This document shows, in pieces, positions 7,954 through 16,375 of a DNA stretch of 64,000 nt. The stretch covers positions 1 to 64,000 of the forward strand of contig JADJOR010000020.1 in NCBI GenBank assembly GCA_016713665.1, written 5' to 3'. Each line of letters begins with the position of its first letter. The stretch's first letter is position 1. The DNA is from Deltaproteobacteria bacterium (lineage in GTDB: Bacteria; Myxococcota_A; UBA9160; UBA4427). The position numbers and the translations under genes are program-made. The notes below the pieces were generated by a model. The model searched no databases. It worked only from the letters and a program-made list of their open reading frames with translations, and was not told the DNA's origin.

Positions 7954-8661
7954 TTGACGACCCGCGTCCTGATCATCGACGACGACGAGGCCCTGGCCGC
8001 GATGGTCTGCGAGTTCCTCGCGGCCCGGGGTCTCGTCGTCGAGATGGAGGCCCGCGCGCGGCCGGGGCTCGAGCGGGTCGTGCGGGGCGGCTTCGATGCG
8101 GTGATCCTCGACGTCATGCTGCCGGATCTCGATGGCTTCGAAGTCTGTCGTCGGATCCGGGAGCGATCGAGTGTCCCGGTCCTGATGCTGACGGCCCGGG
8201 GCGAGGAGACGGATCGCATCGTCGGCCTCGAGCTCGGGGCCGACGACTACCTTCCGAAGCCCTTCAGTCTGCACGAGCTCCTCGCTCGGCTTCGGGCGAT
8301 CCTGCGCCGGACGCGGCCGGGTGGCGAGCGCGATAACGCGCCCCTGCGCTTCGGTCGCCTCGAGATCGATCGCGCTGCCCGCGTCGTCGCGGTCGCGGGC
8401 GAGGTCCGCTCGCTCACCAGCCATCAATTCGAGCTGCTCTGCGTGCTGGCCGAGAGCGCGGGCCGCGTGCTGTCCCGCGATCAGCTGATGCAGCGACTGC
8501 GGGGTCATGTCCTCGAGGCCTTCGATCGCAGCATCGACAATCACGTCTCCCGGATCCGCGCCGCGATCGAGGACGATCCTCGCCATCCGCGCCGGCTCAT
8601 CACGGTCCGCGGCGCGGGCTACGTCTTCGCTCGCAGCCAGGACGGCGATCTGGACGTCTGA
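7954..8661 (+). CDS. OmpR/CpxR-family response regulator
   Basis: 235 residues from a TTG that directly follows the preceding stop. The receiver domain (1-115) has DDDE at the acidic pocket, the phospho-acceptor Asp53 in ILDVMLPDLDGFEV, then MLTARG and LPKPFSL. A winged-helix DNA-binding domain follows (about 130-230) with SLTSHQFELLCVLAESAGRV, DRSIDNHVSRIRAAIE and ITVRGAGYVF. It is expected to bind direct-repeat sites, and one is seen upstream of the operon. Its partner is the kinase beginning 1 bp after its stop. Confidence 0.95.
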   Translation: MTTRVLIIDDDEALAAMVCEFLAARGLVVEMEARARPGLERVVRGGFDAVILDVMLPDLDGFEVCRRIRERSSVPVLMLTARGEETDRIVGLELGADDYLPKPFSLHELLARLRAILRRTRPGGERDNAPLRFGRLEIDRAARVVAVAGEVRSLTSHQFELLCVLAESAGRVLSRDQLMQRLRGHVLEAFDRSIDNHVSRIRAAIEDDPRHPRRLITVRGAGYVFARSQDGDLDV

Positions 8662-8662
8662 G

Positions 8663-9928
8663 ATGCGAAGGCTCTACCTCCATATCTACTTCGCCCTCGT
8701 CTGCGTGCTCGTGCTCTACGCGGTCCTGCTCGGTGGCGCGATGTGGCACATGGACTTTCGCGATCGCGAGCAGGGATGGCTGGGTCCGCTCACGTCCTTC
8801 GCCGACGCATCGATCCCGCCGAGCGACGCGCCCCCGGAGCGCCTCGAACGATGGGCGCGGGCGCTCGCGCAGCCCTTCGATCTCGAGCTGACGATCTACG
8901 ACGCTTCCGGGCGGACGCTGATTCGTGTCGGCCGTCCGCTCCCGGCGCCCCCCGGCGAGCGGGGGAGTCGCTTCCTCACACGAGGTGGCCACGACCACCG
9001 CACCGTCGCGCTCTCGCTCGCCGACGGCCGCTGGATCGTGGCCCGGGGCGATCGACCGGGTCGCTTCGGGCCGCCCTTTCTCGCAGCGACCGTCCTGCTC
9101 GCCGTCGCGACCGGCATCGCCGCCTATCCCGTCGCGCGTCGGCTGACGCGGCGGCTCGAGGCGTTGAAGAGCCACGTCGACGCCTTCGGAGAGGGTCGTC
9201 TCGCGCTGCGGGTCCCCGTCGAGGGCCACGACGAGATCGCGCGTCTGGCCCTCGCGTTCAACGGGACGGCGGACCGGATCGAGCGACTCGTCGCCGACAA
9301 GTCGAGACTCCTCGCGAATACCTCCCACGAGCTGCGGACGCCGCTCGCCCGCCTGCGCGCTGCCCTCGAGCTGTTGCGCGCGGGTCCTCGTCCCGAATTG
9401 ATCGAGCGAGCCGAGCAGGATCTGAAGGAGCTCGACGGCTTGATCGGCGAGCTGCTCGTCGCGAGTCGGCTCGACGCGCCCGAGCGCGTCCTCGAGCGCG
9501 AGGCGGTCGACTGTCTGGCGCTCGCCGCGGAAGAGGCGGCGCGTGTTTCCGGCGTCGAGGTCGGTGGCCATGCCCGGGTGGCTTTCGGGGATCCGCGGCT
9601 CCTGCGCCGCGCGCTTCGGAATCTCATCGAGAACGCGATTCGCCACGGCGAGCCCCCGATCTGCGTCGAGATCGGCGATGCACCGACTCCGGGACGGCTG
9701 CAGCTCGTCGTGTCGGATGGCGGTCCCGGCGTGCCCGAGGCCGAGCGGGAGCGGATCTTCGAGGCCTACTATCGGCCTCCGGGTCGCTCGAGCGCGCTCG
9801 GCGGCGTCGGTCTCGGCCTCGCCCTCGTGCGCCAGATCGCCGAGCGCCACGGCGGGAGCGTCGTGTGCGAGCCACGGCCCGGAGGTGGGACGCGTTTCGT
9901 CCTCGAGCTCCCGGCGGCTCCCGCCTGA
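8663..9928 (+). CDS. Sensor histidine kinase (CpxA/EnvZ-like)
   Basis: 421 residues. The start is the ATG 1 bp after the regulator stop; the frame is open further upstream only as a shadow. One transmembrane helix lies at about 7-27, a short periplasmic loop of about 105 residues follows, then a second helix (about 136-158) and a HAMP domain (ARRLTRRLEALKSHV). The phospho-acceptor is His222 in NTSHELRTPLARLR. The ATPase has an N-box (NLIENAIRHGE), a G1 box (VSDGGPGVP) and a G2 box (GGVGLGLALVRQI). It senses an envelope signal through its periplasmic loop, probably with the Spy-like protein, and phosphorylates the adjacent regulator. Confidence 0.95.
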   Translation: MRRLYLHIYFALVCVLVLYAVLLGGAMWHMDFRDREQGWLGPLTSFADASIPPSDAPPERLERWARALAQPFDLELTIYDASGRTLIRVGRPLPAPPGERGSRFLTRGGHDHRTVALSLADGRWIVARGDRPGRFGPPFLAATVLLAVATGIAAYPVARRLTRRLEALKSHVDAFGEGRLALRVPVEGHDEIARLALAFNGTADRIERLVADKSRLLANTSHELRTPLARLRAALELLRAGPRPELIERAEQDLKELDGLIGELLVASRLDAPERVLEREAVDCLALAAEEAARVSGVEVGGHARVAFGDPRLLRRALRNLIENAIRHGEPPICVEIGDAPTPGRLQLVVSDGGPGVPEAERERIFEAYYRPPGRSSALGGVGLGLALVRQIAERHGGSVVCEPRPGGGTRFVLELPAAPA

Positions 9929-9968
9929 GCTGTCGGCACCTCCATTGCGCCCGCTATCGTCCGAATTC

Positions 9969-10724
9969 ATGCGCACCGCCCTCGTCACCGGCGCCGCCAC
10001 CGGCATCGGCTCCGCCATCGCCACCCGCCTCGCTGCCGACGGCTTCGCGCTCGCCGTCGCCGACGTCGATCGCGCGGGAGCCGAAGCGAAGGCTGCGGCG
10101 CTGCGCGACGCCGGCCACGAAGCCGCGGCGTTCGTCGCCGACATCGCGGACGAGGCCGACGTCGACCGCCTGGCGCGGGAGGTCCTGGCGCGCTTCGGCC
10201 AGATCGACGTCCTCGTGAACAACGCCGGGATCACCGGCCCCCACGGCCCCTTCGCGACCTACGACCGCGCGACCCTGCGCCGCGTGATCGAGGTCGATCT
10301 CGTCGGCACGCTCCTCTGTACCCAGGCCGTCCTGCCCTCGATGCTCGAGCGCCGCGAGGGCCGGATCGTCAACCTCGCCTCGATCGCCGGCAAGGACGGC
10401 AATCCGAACCTCGCGCCCTACGCCGCCGCCAAGGCCGGTGTCATCGCCTTCACGAAGTCCCTCGCCCGCGAGCTCGCGTCTTCCGGCATCCTCGTCCACG
10501 CGATCGCCCCCGGCGGCGTCGGGGGAACCTCGATCACGAAGTCGGCGGGCACGCCGCTGCGCGACCTCGGCGCCCAGCGCACGAGCGTTCTCGCGACGAC
10601 GCCGCTCGGTCGGCTCGCGACCCCGGAAGAGGTCGCGGCCCTGGCGAGCTGGCTCTGCTCGCCGGACTGCAGCTACACGACGGGCGCGGTCCACGACATC
10701 AGCGGGGGGCGTGCGACCTACTGA
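9969..10724 (+). CDS. Short-chain dehydrogenase/reductase
   Basis: 251 residues, the classical SDR length. It has an NAD(P)-binding TGAATGIGSAIA at the N-terminus, then DIADEADV, NNAG at about 88, a catalytic Ser in NLASIAGKDG, and Tyr-x-x-x-Lys in YAAAKAG, followed by LARELASSGILVHAIAPG. The C-terminus SPDCSYTTGAVHDISGG is typical of FabG-like enzymes. It oxidises or reduces a hydroxy/keto substrate with NAD(P)H. It begins 40 bp after the kinase gene but is probably a separate unit, because its type differs from the stress system. Confidence 0.9.
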   Translation: MRTALVTGAATGIGSAIATRLAADGFALAVADVDRAGAEAKAAALRDAGHEAAAFVADIADEADVDRLAREVLARFGQIDVLVNNAGITGPHGPFATYDRATLRRVIEVDLVGTLLCTQAVLPSMLERREGRIVNLASIAGKDGNPNLAPYAAAKAGVIAFTKSLARELASSGILVHAIAPGGVGGTSITKSAGTPLRDLGAQRTSVLATTPLGRLATPEEVAALASWLCSPDCSYTTGAVHDISGGRATY

Positions 10725-10810
10725 GGCCGCAGGACCTTCGCGTCCCGCGCGCTCGGTGGTGCGTGTCTTCCGACGGAGGCGTAACGTCGGTCCAAAGTGG
10801 AGGAGAGAGC

Positions 10811-12082
10811 GTGGCCCAGGCGCTTCCGAACGTTGCGCGCGATCCGAGTGTCGGCACCTTCCATTCGGTCGGTCTCCCCGCCGTCGACTTCGACGCGTTC
10901 CATCGCCACGAGCTCCCGCGCCGCCTCGCCGACGGCGGGAATCGACGCATCGCCTGGGACGTCGCTGAAGCCGCCCCCTTCGCGTTCCGACTGCCCGAAG
11001 GATCCGCCTACAGCTATGTGCCTCGCCGGGATCGTGTCGACGTCGTGCCGGGGGTCGTCGAAGACGCGGCGCTTGTCCTCGAGATCGAGCGCGAGGCCTG
11101 GCAGGACTACGTCCACGAGCTCCGCACGCGCATCGGCCTCCTGTATTCGCGCGCAGTTCGATTCGTCCGCGGCGACTACGACGACTGGGACGTCTGGGAG
11201 CCCGCGCTGCGCTGTCTCTACTCGGGAACGCCCATCTACGATCCGGATCATCTCGGGCTCGTCGGTCTCGACGGCAAGCCCCTCGCCCTCGACCAGAAGT
11301 TCCGCCTCGACGAGGATCCCCGCGTTCTCGCCCACTACCTGCGGACGATGGGCTATCTCGTCGTCGCCGACGTCTTCTCGAAGGACCATCTCGCGCGCTT
11401 GTCCGACGAGACCGATCGACTGCGGCGAGAGGCGACCGAGGGCGGGCTTCATTCCTGGTGGACTCGCGACGAGGACACGGGCGAGAAGTATCCCTTCCAC
11501 CTTCATTACATGGGGCTCCAGTCCGCGCTCGTCCATGCCCTCGAAGACGATCCGAACGTGCGCTTCCTGGCGAATCTGTCGGGGGCGGAGCTGAAGCCGG
11601 TCTCCGAGCGGGACACGGGAACCCACGCGATCCTCAAGGAGTATCCGGCCCACGGCACGATGACCTCCTTCGCCAATCTGCCCTGGCACAAGGACTGTGG
11701 TCTCGGCGGATGTCCCATCACCTGTCCGCGCGTCCACGTCGCCGTCCAGCTCGACGCCGCCAACGCGGACAGCTCGCAGCTCTTCATGCTCGCCGGATCC
11801 GCCGGGCGCGTCTGTCATCAGCCGACGCGGCCGGAGGACTGGGCGGACCTGCCCGTCGTCGGGCTCGAGACCGAGCCCGGGGACGCGACGGTCCACCTCG
11901 GCTGCGGACTTCATGCAGGCCCGCGACCGACGGGCCCCAATCGACGCCGGACGATCTACGTCCGCTTCGATAATCCCCGCGTCTTCGAGGTGACGGCGCC
12001 CTTCGAGACCTACGATCAGGTCATTCCGGGCTACGGCACCGGCCTGCTTCCGAGCGTCGACGAGATGAAGCGACAGGTCTGA
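10811..12082 (+). CDS. Phytanoyl-CoA dioxygenase (PhyH) family Fe(II)/2OG oxygenase
   Basis: 423 residues from a GTG at 10811 preceded by GGAGGAGAG; an ATG 48 bp upstream has no such site. The double-stranded beta-helix iron ligands are visible: His293-Lys-Asp295 in LPWHKDCGLGG, distal His368 in VHLGCGLHAGPRP, and the 2OG-binding Arg about residues 378-380 (NRRRTIYVRF). The N-terminal about 150 residues are extra relative to short PhyH proteins. The family hydroxylates lipid acyl chains or small molecules. It sits on the same strand after the SDR (86 bp gap). The substrate is unknown. Confidence 0.8.
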   Translation: MAQALPNVARDPSVGTFHSVGLPAVDFDAFHRHELPRRLADGGNRRIAWDVAEAAPFAFRLPEGSAYSYVPRRDRVDVVPGVVEDAALVLEIEREAWQDYVHELRTRIGLLYSRAVRFVRGDYDDWDVWEPALRCLYSGTPIYDPDHLGLVGLDGKPLALDQKFRLDEDPRVLAHYLRTMGYLVVADVFSKDHLARLSDETDRLRREATEGGLHSWWTRDEDTGEKYPFHLHYMGLQSALVHALEDDPNVRFLANLSGAELKPVSERDTGTHAILKEYPAHGTMTSFANLPWHKDCGLGGCPITCPRVHVAVQLDAANADSSQLFMLAGSAGRVCHQPTRPEDWADLPVVGLETEPGDATVHLGCGLHAGPRPTGPNRRRTIYVRFDNPRVFEVTAPFETYDQVIPGYGTGLLPSVDEMKRQV

Positions 12083-12109
12083 CGGCGTCCTCGATCGCTT
12101 CGACCCGAG

Positions 12110-12736
12110 CTAGGCCGAAGCTCGCGTCGCGACCATGCTCGGCCGCCGTGCGCAGCGCTCGAGCCAGCGCCGGAGATTCCCGCAATCCCCCGGAATCGCG
12201 AACCCCGCCGCCGCCGTCCCCTCGAGGCTCGTCGCGAGGGTGATGTCGGCGAAGCTGAAGACTTCCCCGGCGAGAAACGACCGATCCGCGAGATCGCGGT
12301 CGAGCAGCCGCAGCTGATCCTCCGCCTTCCGCTTCTGGAGCTCGCCCCAGGCCGGGATCTGCTCGGGCTCGAGCGCGCGGGCGAAGGGCGAAGTCTGTCG
12401 GTACCAGTCGCGAATCGCGGCGTAGACGCCGAACTCGATCCGTCTGGACCACATGTCGAGATGCGCACGCTCGAAGGGATCCCGGCCCAGGAACGGCGGA
12501 TCGGGATGGAGCTCCTCGAGGTAGCGCGCGATCGACAGCGTCTCGGAGAGGCAGCGTCCATCGTCGAGCTCGAGGACCGGGACGAGGGCGACGGGATTGC
12601 GGGCGAAGAAGGCCGGCGTGCGGTGCTCGCCCTGGCGCAGATCGACGGGGATGAAGGGGATCGGGAGGCCCTTCTCCTCGAGGTAGACGGCGAGGCGGCG
12701 CGGGCTGCCTTGTGTGCGGGTGCCCCAGATCTTCAT
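12110..12736 (-). CDS. Glutathione S-transferase family protein
   Basis: 208 residues. The start is chosen at the second of two close ATGs (12736), 9 bp after GAGGGG. The thioredoxin-like N-terminal domain (to about 80) has SPRRLAVYLEEKGL, then the cis-Pro region ALVPVLELDDG and SETLSIARYLEE. The all-helical C-terminal domain includes SFLAGEVFSFADITLATSLE. It is cytoplasmic, conjugating or isomerising electrophiles with glutathione. It lies 16 bp downstream of an amidohydrolase gene on the same strand, so they are probably cotranscribed. Confidence 0.85.
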   Translation of the reverse strand: MKIWGTRTQGSPRRLAVYLEEKGLPIPFIPVDLRQGEHRTPAFFARNPVALVPVLELDDGRCLSETLSIARYLEELHPDPPFLGRDPFERAHLDMWSRRIEFGVYAAIRDWYRQTSPFARALEPEQIPAWGELQKRKAEDQLRLLDRDLADRSFLAGEVFSFADITLATSLEGTAAAGFAIPGDCGNLRRWLERCARRPSMVATRASA

Positions 12737-12752
12737 GCTCATTTCCCCTCGC

Positions 12753-14480
12753 TCACCGCGCCCGCGCGAGTCGCCCCGGCCGCGCACCGGTCTCCGCCCC
12801 GTCCGCCCGCCTCTGCACGCCCGCGACGGAGGTCGCGACATAGCCCCGCGCGCCCTGGACGAGGCGCCGCGCGCCCGCCGGCAGATCCCGGGCGATGCGC
12901 GGAGGGAGCAGGGCGAGCGCCGAAGGATCGATCACGTTGACGTCGGCGCGCAGGCCCGGCGCGAGGCGTCCGCGATCGCCGAGCCCGAAGACGGCGGCGG
13001 GCTCGCCCGAGAGGCGCCGCACGACCTCCGCCATCGGGAAGCGGGGGCCGCGGGCGCGATCGCGGCCCCAATGGGTCAGCAGAAAGGTCGGCTGCCCGGT
13101 ATCGCAGATCATGCCGGAGTGGGCGCCCCCGTCGGCGAGCCCGACCAGCGACGCGGGATGGGCCAGCATCGCGTGCGCGACGGCATGATCCCCGCCGTGG
13201 TAGTTGGCGACGGCGAAGAAGAAGAGCCGACGACCCTCTTCCTCGAGCAGGAGGTCGTAGAAGAGCTCGAGCGGCGGCCGCCCCTGAGCCCGGGCGAGGG
13301 CCGCGAGGCTCTTCTCGGGGCCGGGCTCGTAGTCGGGCGTCGCCTCGATCGGGAAGATCCGCTCCGGCGCATAGCTGAAGAGCCCCGAGTACGGATCGTC
13401 CGCCGAGGGCTGCCCCGACTCCTCGCGCAGGATCCGCCCGCGCAGCTCCGGATCGCGCATCCGCGCGACCCGCTCGCCGAGGGGGAGCCCCATGATCGCC
13501 CGATAGCTCGGTCGATAGGCGAACGGATGCACCGTCTCGAGCCCGATCAGGATCGTCTGCATCCGCCCGAGCGTCTGCGGCCGCAGGGCGAGGCCTTCGT
13601 TCCGGGCCTCGCCCGCGACCTCGAAGACGCGCTGCCAGCGCTCGGGGATCGCGTCGAGCTGGGCGAGGCCGAAGGTGACCGGGCGGCGCGTCGACGCAGC
13701 GAGGCGGCGCATGAAGGCGAGCTCCTCCTCGAGGCGTTCGGGCTCGTCGCCGGCGGCGCCGCGAAAGACGAGCTGGAAGACGCCGCGGCCCGAGGCAGCG
13801 AGGACGCCGCCGAGCGCCTCCGTCTCGCGGTCGGTCGCGAAGCAGGTCGGCGTCGTGCGCCCCTCGAAGTCGCGGTCGAGACGGCTGCGCGAGGTCGAGA
13901 AGCCGAGCGCGCCGGCGGCGAGCCCCGCCGCGAGCATCTGCCCCATCGCCGCGATCTCGGCGTCGTTTGCCGCCTCGGCGAAGGCGCGCTCCGGTCCCAT
14001 CGCGTAGAGCCGCAGGGCCGCGTGGCCCACGAGGGCGGCGACGTCGACCGAGCGCGGCTCCTCGTCGATCGCCTTCAAATAGCCCGGATAGTCCTCCCAA
14101 CGGATCGAGAGACCGGCGTCGAGCGCGCTCTGCGGGATGTCCTCGACCCCGCCGAGCAGACCCTGGAGCGCCCGGCGATCGCCCGGCCGAACGGGCGCGA
14201 GCCCGAGACCGCAATTGCCGACGACGAGGGTCGTGACGCCGTGCTCGCTCGACGGCGAGACGAGCGGATCCCAGTGGACCTGGGCGTCGTAGTGGGTATG
14301 CACGTCGACGAAGCCCGGCGTCACCAGCGCCCCCTCGGCGTCGAGCTCGCGCCGGGCCGAGTCGGTTCCGCGCGGTCCGACGGAGACGATCCGACCGTCT
14401 GCGATGCCGAGGTCTCCGACGATCGGCTCCCCGCCGCTGCCGTCGATGAGGGTGCCGCCCCGGATCAGGAGATCGAGCAT
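12753..14480 (-). CDS. N-acyl-D-amino-acid deacylase-like amidohydrolase (amidohydrolase 3 family)
   Basis: 575 residues, full length for the D-aminoacylase group. The N-terminal beta-sandwich starts LDLLIRGGTLIDGSG. The metal site begins GFVDVHTHYDAQVHWD (HxH), and conserved GNCGLGLAP follows. Further metal-region motifs are HYGGDHAVA-type (NYHGGDHAVAHAML) and DGGAHSGMICD near residue 450, with APGLRADVNVIDPS closing the second sandwich strand. It hydrolyses N-acyl bonds or a related cyclic amide. Downstream are GST and, upstream on the same strand, a CMD-family gene, so this is a small catabolic operon. The exact substrate is not predictable. Confidence 0.85.
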   Translation of the reverse strand: MLDLLIRGGTLIDGSGGEPIVGDLGIADGRIVSVGPRGTDSARRELDAEGALVTPGFVDVHTHYDAQVHWDPLVSPSSEHGVTTLVVGNCGLGLAPVRPGDRRALQGLLGGVEDIPQSALDAGLSIRWEDYPGYLKAIDEEPRSVDVAALVGHAALRLYAMGPERAFAEAANDAEIAAMGQMLAAGLAAGALGFSTSRSRLDRDFEGRTTPTCFATDRETEALGGVLAASGRGVFQLVFRGAAGDEPERLEEELAFMRRLAASTRRPVTFGLAQLDAIPERWQRVFEVAGEARNEGLALRPQTLGRMQTILIGLETVHPFAYRPSYRAIMGLPLGERVARMRDPELRGRILREESGQPSADDPYSGLFSYAPERIFPIEATPDYEPGPEKSLAALARAQGRPPLELFYDLLLEEEGRRLFFFAVANYHGGDHAVAHAMLAHPASLVGLADGGAHSGMICDTGQPTFLLTHWGRDRARGPRFPMAEVVRRLSGEPAAVFGLGDRGRLAPGLRADVNVIDPSALALLPPRIARDLPAGARRLVQGARGYVATSVAGVQRRADGAETGARPGRLARAR

Positions 14481-14543
14481 GGATACCTCGTCCGGCTCGT
14501 GAAGCGCCGGGATCGGGCCGGCGCCGCGCGGGCCCGCTTCGAA

Positions 14544-14930
14544 TCAGTCGATGAGCCCCTGCATGCGGAACGACCTCGTCGCCGCCGCCCGCGCCGCGTT
14601 GGCGGCGGGGAATCCGGCATAGGCCGTCGCCTGATAGATGATCTCTTCGATCTCCTGGATCGTGCAGCCATTGGCGAGGGCGATCGGAAAATGGACCTCG
14701 AGCTCGTCCGTCGCGCGCAGCGCGATCAGGATGCCGAGGGTCACGAGACTCCGGGAGCGGACGTCGAGCCCCGGTCGGACCCAGAGCTTCGCGAAGACGT
14801 TGTCGAAGGCGAGCTTCCCCATCTCGGTCGCGAAGCTCGGGCTCTGGGTCGCCTGCAGCTCGGTCATCGCCTTCGAGGTCCACTTCGCGAACAGGGCCTG
14901 GGCGGCTTGCGTGCGTTCTTCGTCGGTCAT
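14544..14930 (-). CDS. Carboxymuconolactone decarboxylase (CMD) family protein
   Basis: 128 residues. The ATG at 14930 is preceded by GAGGAGCCCC. It is single-domain and helical, with the CMD pattern E-x-H-x-x-x-A-L in ELEVHFPIALANGCTIQEIEEII, then YQATAYAGFPAANAA. A Cys is present in NGCT, but the usual CxxxH pair of AhpD is absent. This fits the gamma-carboxymuconolactone decarboxylase side rather than an AhpD-type peroxidase. It is the first gene of a run with the amidohydrolase and GST, which suggests a degradative pathway. Substrate unknown. Confidence 0.85.
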   Translation of the reverse strand: MTDEERTQAAQALFAKWTSKAMTELQATQSPSFATEMGKLAFDNVFAKLWVRPGLDVRSRSLVTLGILIALRATDELEVHFPIALANGCTIQEIEEIIYQATAYAGFPAANAARAAATRSFRMQGLID

Positions 14931-15110
14931 GGGGCTCCTCGGGGTGGGCGAACTGGCCGGCGTGCGAGGCGCGCGGCCGGTGGCTCCGATCCGCATGCGT
15001 TAGCACGCGGGGGCCGATTCGACATGCAGGCGCGAGAATTGCGTGGGGCGATCGTCGCGGTGAGTATCCGGTCGGGCGCGCGCGTTCGCGCGAGTCGAAG
15101 GAGCCGACGG

Positions 15111-15872
15111 GTGACGCGAGATCGATTGCGGGGCAAGGTGGCGATCGTGACGGGCGCGGCCGGCGGCATCGGCTCGGCCACCGCGCGGCTCTTCGTCGCC
15201 GAGGGCGCTTCGGTCGTCCTCGCGGATCTCGACGGTGCCGGCGCGCGGCGCGTCGCCGGGGAGCTCGGGGCCGCCGCCGCGGCGATCGAGGCCGACGTGA
15301 CGCGGGAGTCCGACGTCGCGGGGCTCGTGGCGCTCGCGCTCTCGAAGTTCGGCCGCCTCGACGTCCTCCACAACAACGCGGTGACGGCCTTCCCCGACGA
15401 CGGCGATCCGGTCGGGACACCGAACGCCGTCTGGCAGCAGACCTTCGAGGTCGTCGTGATGGCGGCGGTCTACGGCTGCCGCCACGCGATCCCCGCCATG
15501 CTGCGGAGCGGCGGCGGCTCGATCGTCACGATGTCCTCCGGTGCGGCGCATCATCCGACGGGCAGCCGGATCGCCTACGGAACCTGCAAGGCCGCGATCG
15601 AGACGCTCTCCGCCTACACGGCGTCGATGTACGGCGTCCAGGGCATCCGCAGCAACGTCGTGTCGCCGGGATTCGTGCTGACGCCGGCGACGCGCGGCCT
15701 GTTCGACGAGGGCCAGCTCGCGGCCTTCTCCGCGACGGCGGCGGCGGGTCGCGTCGCGACGCCGCAGGACGTAGCGCAGGTCGTCGCCTATCTCGCCTCG
15801 GACGACGCGGCCTACGTGAGCGGCCAGGTCGTGAAGGTCGACGGCGGTGGAGCGCGGGGGCTCAAGTGGTAG
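15111..15872 (+). CDS. Short-chain dehydrogenase/reductase
   Basis: 253 residues from a GTG at 15111, preceded by GAAGGAG. It has the cofactor site VTGAAGGIGSATA, DVTRESDV, NNAV (replacing the usual NNAG) and SSGAA; the Y-x-x-x-K motif sits in RIAYGTCKAAIETLSAY. The C-terminus DDAAYVSGQVVKVDGG is typical. It is an NAD(P)-dependent oxidoreductase of alcohols or ketones. A VOC protein starts 19 bp after its stop, forming an operon. The CMD/amidohydrolase unit is divergent across about 180 bp, a possible shared control region. Confidence 0.9.
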   Translation: MTRDRLRGKVAIVTGAAGGIGSATARLFVAEGASVVLADLDGAGARRVAGELGAAAAAIEADVTRESDVAGLVALALSKFGRLDVLHNNAVTAFPDDGDPVGTPNAVWQQTFEVVVMAAVYGCRHAIPAMLRSGGGSIVTMSSGAAHHPTGSRIAYGTCKAAIETLSAYTASMYGVQGIRSNVVSPGFVLTPATRGLFDEGQLAAFSATAAAGRVATPQDVAQVVAYLASDDAAYVSGQVVKVDGGGARGLKW

Positions 15873-15891
15873 GCGGGCGGGAGGATCGATC

Positions 15892-16323
15892 GTGAAGGTC
15901 AAGGGATTCAATCGGGTCGAGCTGATCGTGCGCGAGGACCAGATCCAGGACGCGGTGCGGCAGTTCAACGAGCTGCTCGGGCTGAAGCTGCCGAAGCCGA
16001 TCTCGATCCAGGGCCAGCCCGTCTGGTCGTCGACGGACTTCGACGGCGGTCTCGAATTCGTCGCACCGGTGGACGGGAAGGGGCCCTTCGCAACGCGACT
16101 GGCGGAGCACGGTGCGGGCCAGATCGGGCCGCTCGTCTGGGAGATCGAGGACGCGAACGCTGCGAGGGAATGGCTCGTCGCCCGGGGCTACCGGATCTTC
16201 TTCGAGTACGACAGCACGCAGGGGAACGCGGCGGAGGCGAGCACGCCCGTCCATCAGCTCGTGCTCGATCCGGAGCAGTGGTTCGGGTTCCACGTGACGT
16301 TGATGCAGCGGGGTCGGCGTTAG
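15892..16323 (+). CDS. VOC-superfamily (glyoxalase/dioxygenase-like) protein
   Basis: 143 residues from a GTG preceded by GGGAGGATC. The start overlaps nothing and follows the SDR by 19 bp. It has two beta-alpha-beta-beta-beta modules: KVKGFNRVELIVREDQIQDA, then FNELLGLKLPKP; the second half has PLVWEIEDANAAREWLVARG and HQLVLDPEQWFGFHVTL. E at the edge of strands in the VOC metal pattern may be present, but the metal ligands are not complete by eye. It may isomerise or bind the product of the adjacent SDR. No more specific name is justified. Confidence 0.75.
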   Translation: MKVKGFNRVELIVREDQIQDAVRQFNELLGLKLPKPISIQGQPVWSSTDFDGGLEFVAPVDGKGPFATRLAEHGAGQIGPLVWEIEDANAAREWLVARGYRIFFEYDSTQGNAAEASTPVHQLVLDPEQWFGFHVTLMQRGRR

Positions 16324-16372
16324 GCCGATGGGCCCGGAACGACCCGGGCTCGATCGCGGATCGGCATCGGCC
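16323..16372. terminator. Inverted repeats between convergent genes (possible bidirectional terminator)
   Basis: GGCCGATG (16323-16330) pairs with CATCGGCC (16365-16372), and inside it GCCCGG (16332-16337) pairs with CCGGGC (16344-16349). This lies directly after the VOC stop and before the convergent stop at 16376. There is no clear T tract. Confidence 0.4.
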
Positions 16373-16375
16373 GTG

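Noticed and set aside
12714..15872. Very long open frames (800-1300 codons) on both strands across 12.7-22 kb
   Set aside because: They span several well-supported genes in other frames and have Arg/Ala/Pro-rich composition without domains; normal in high-GC DNA where stops are rare.
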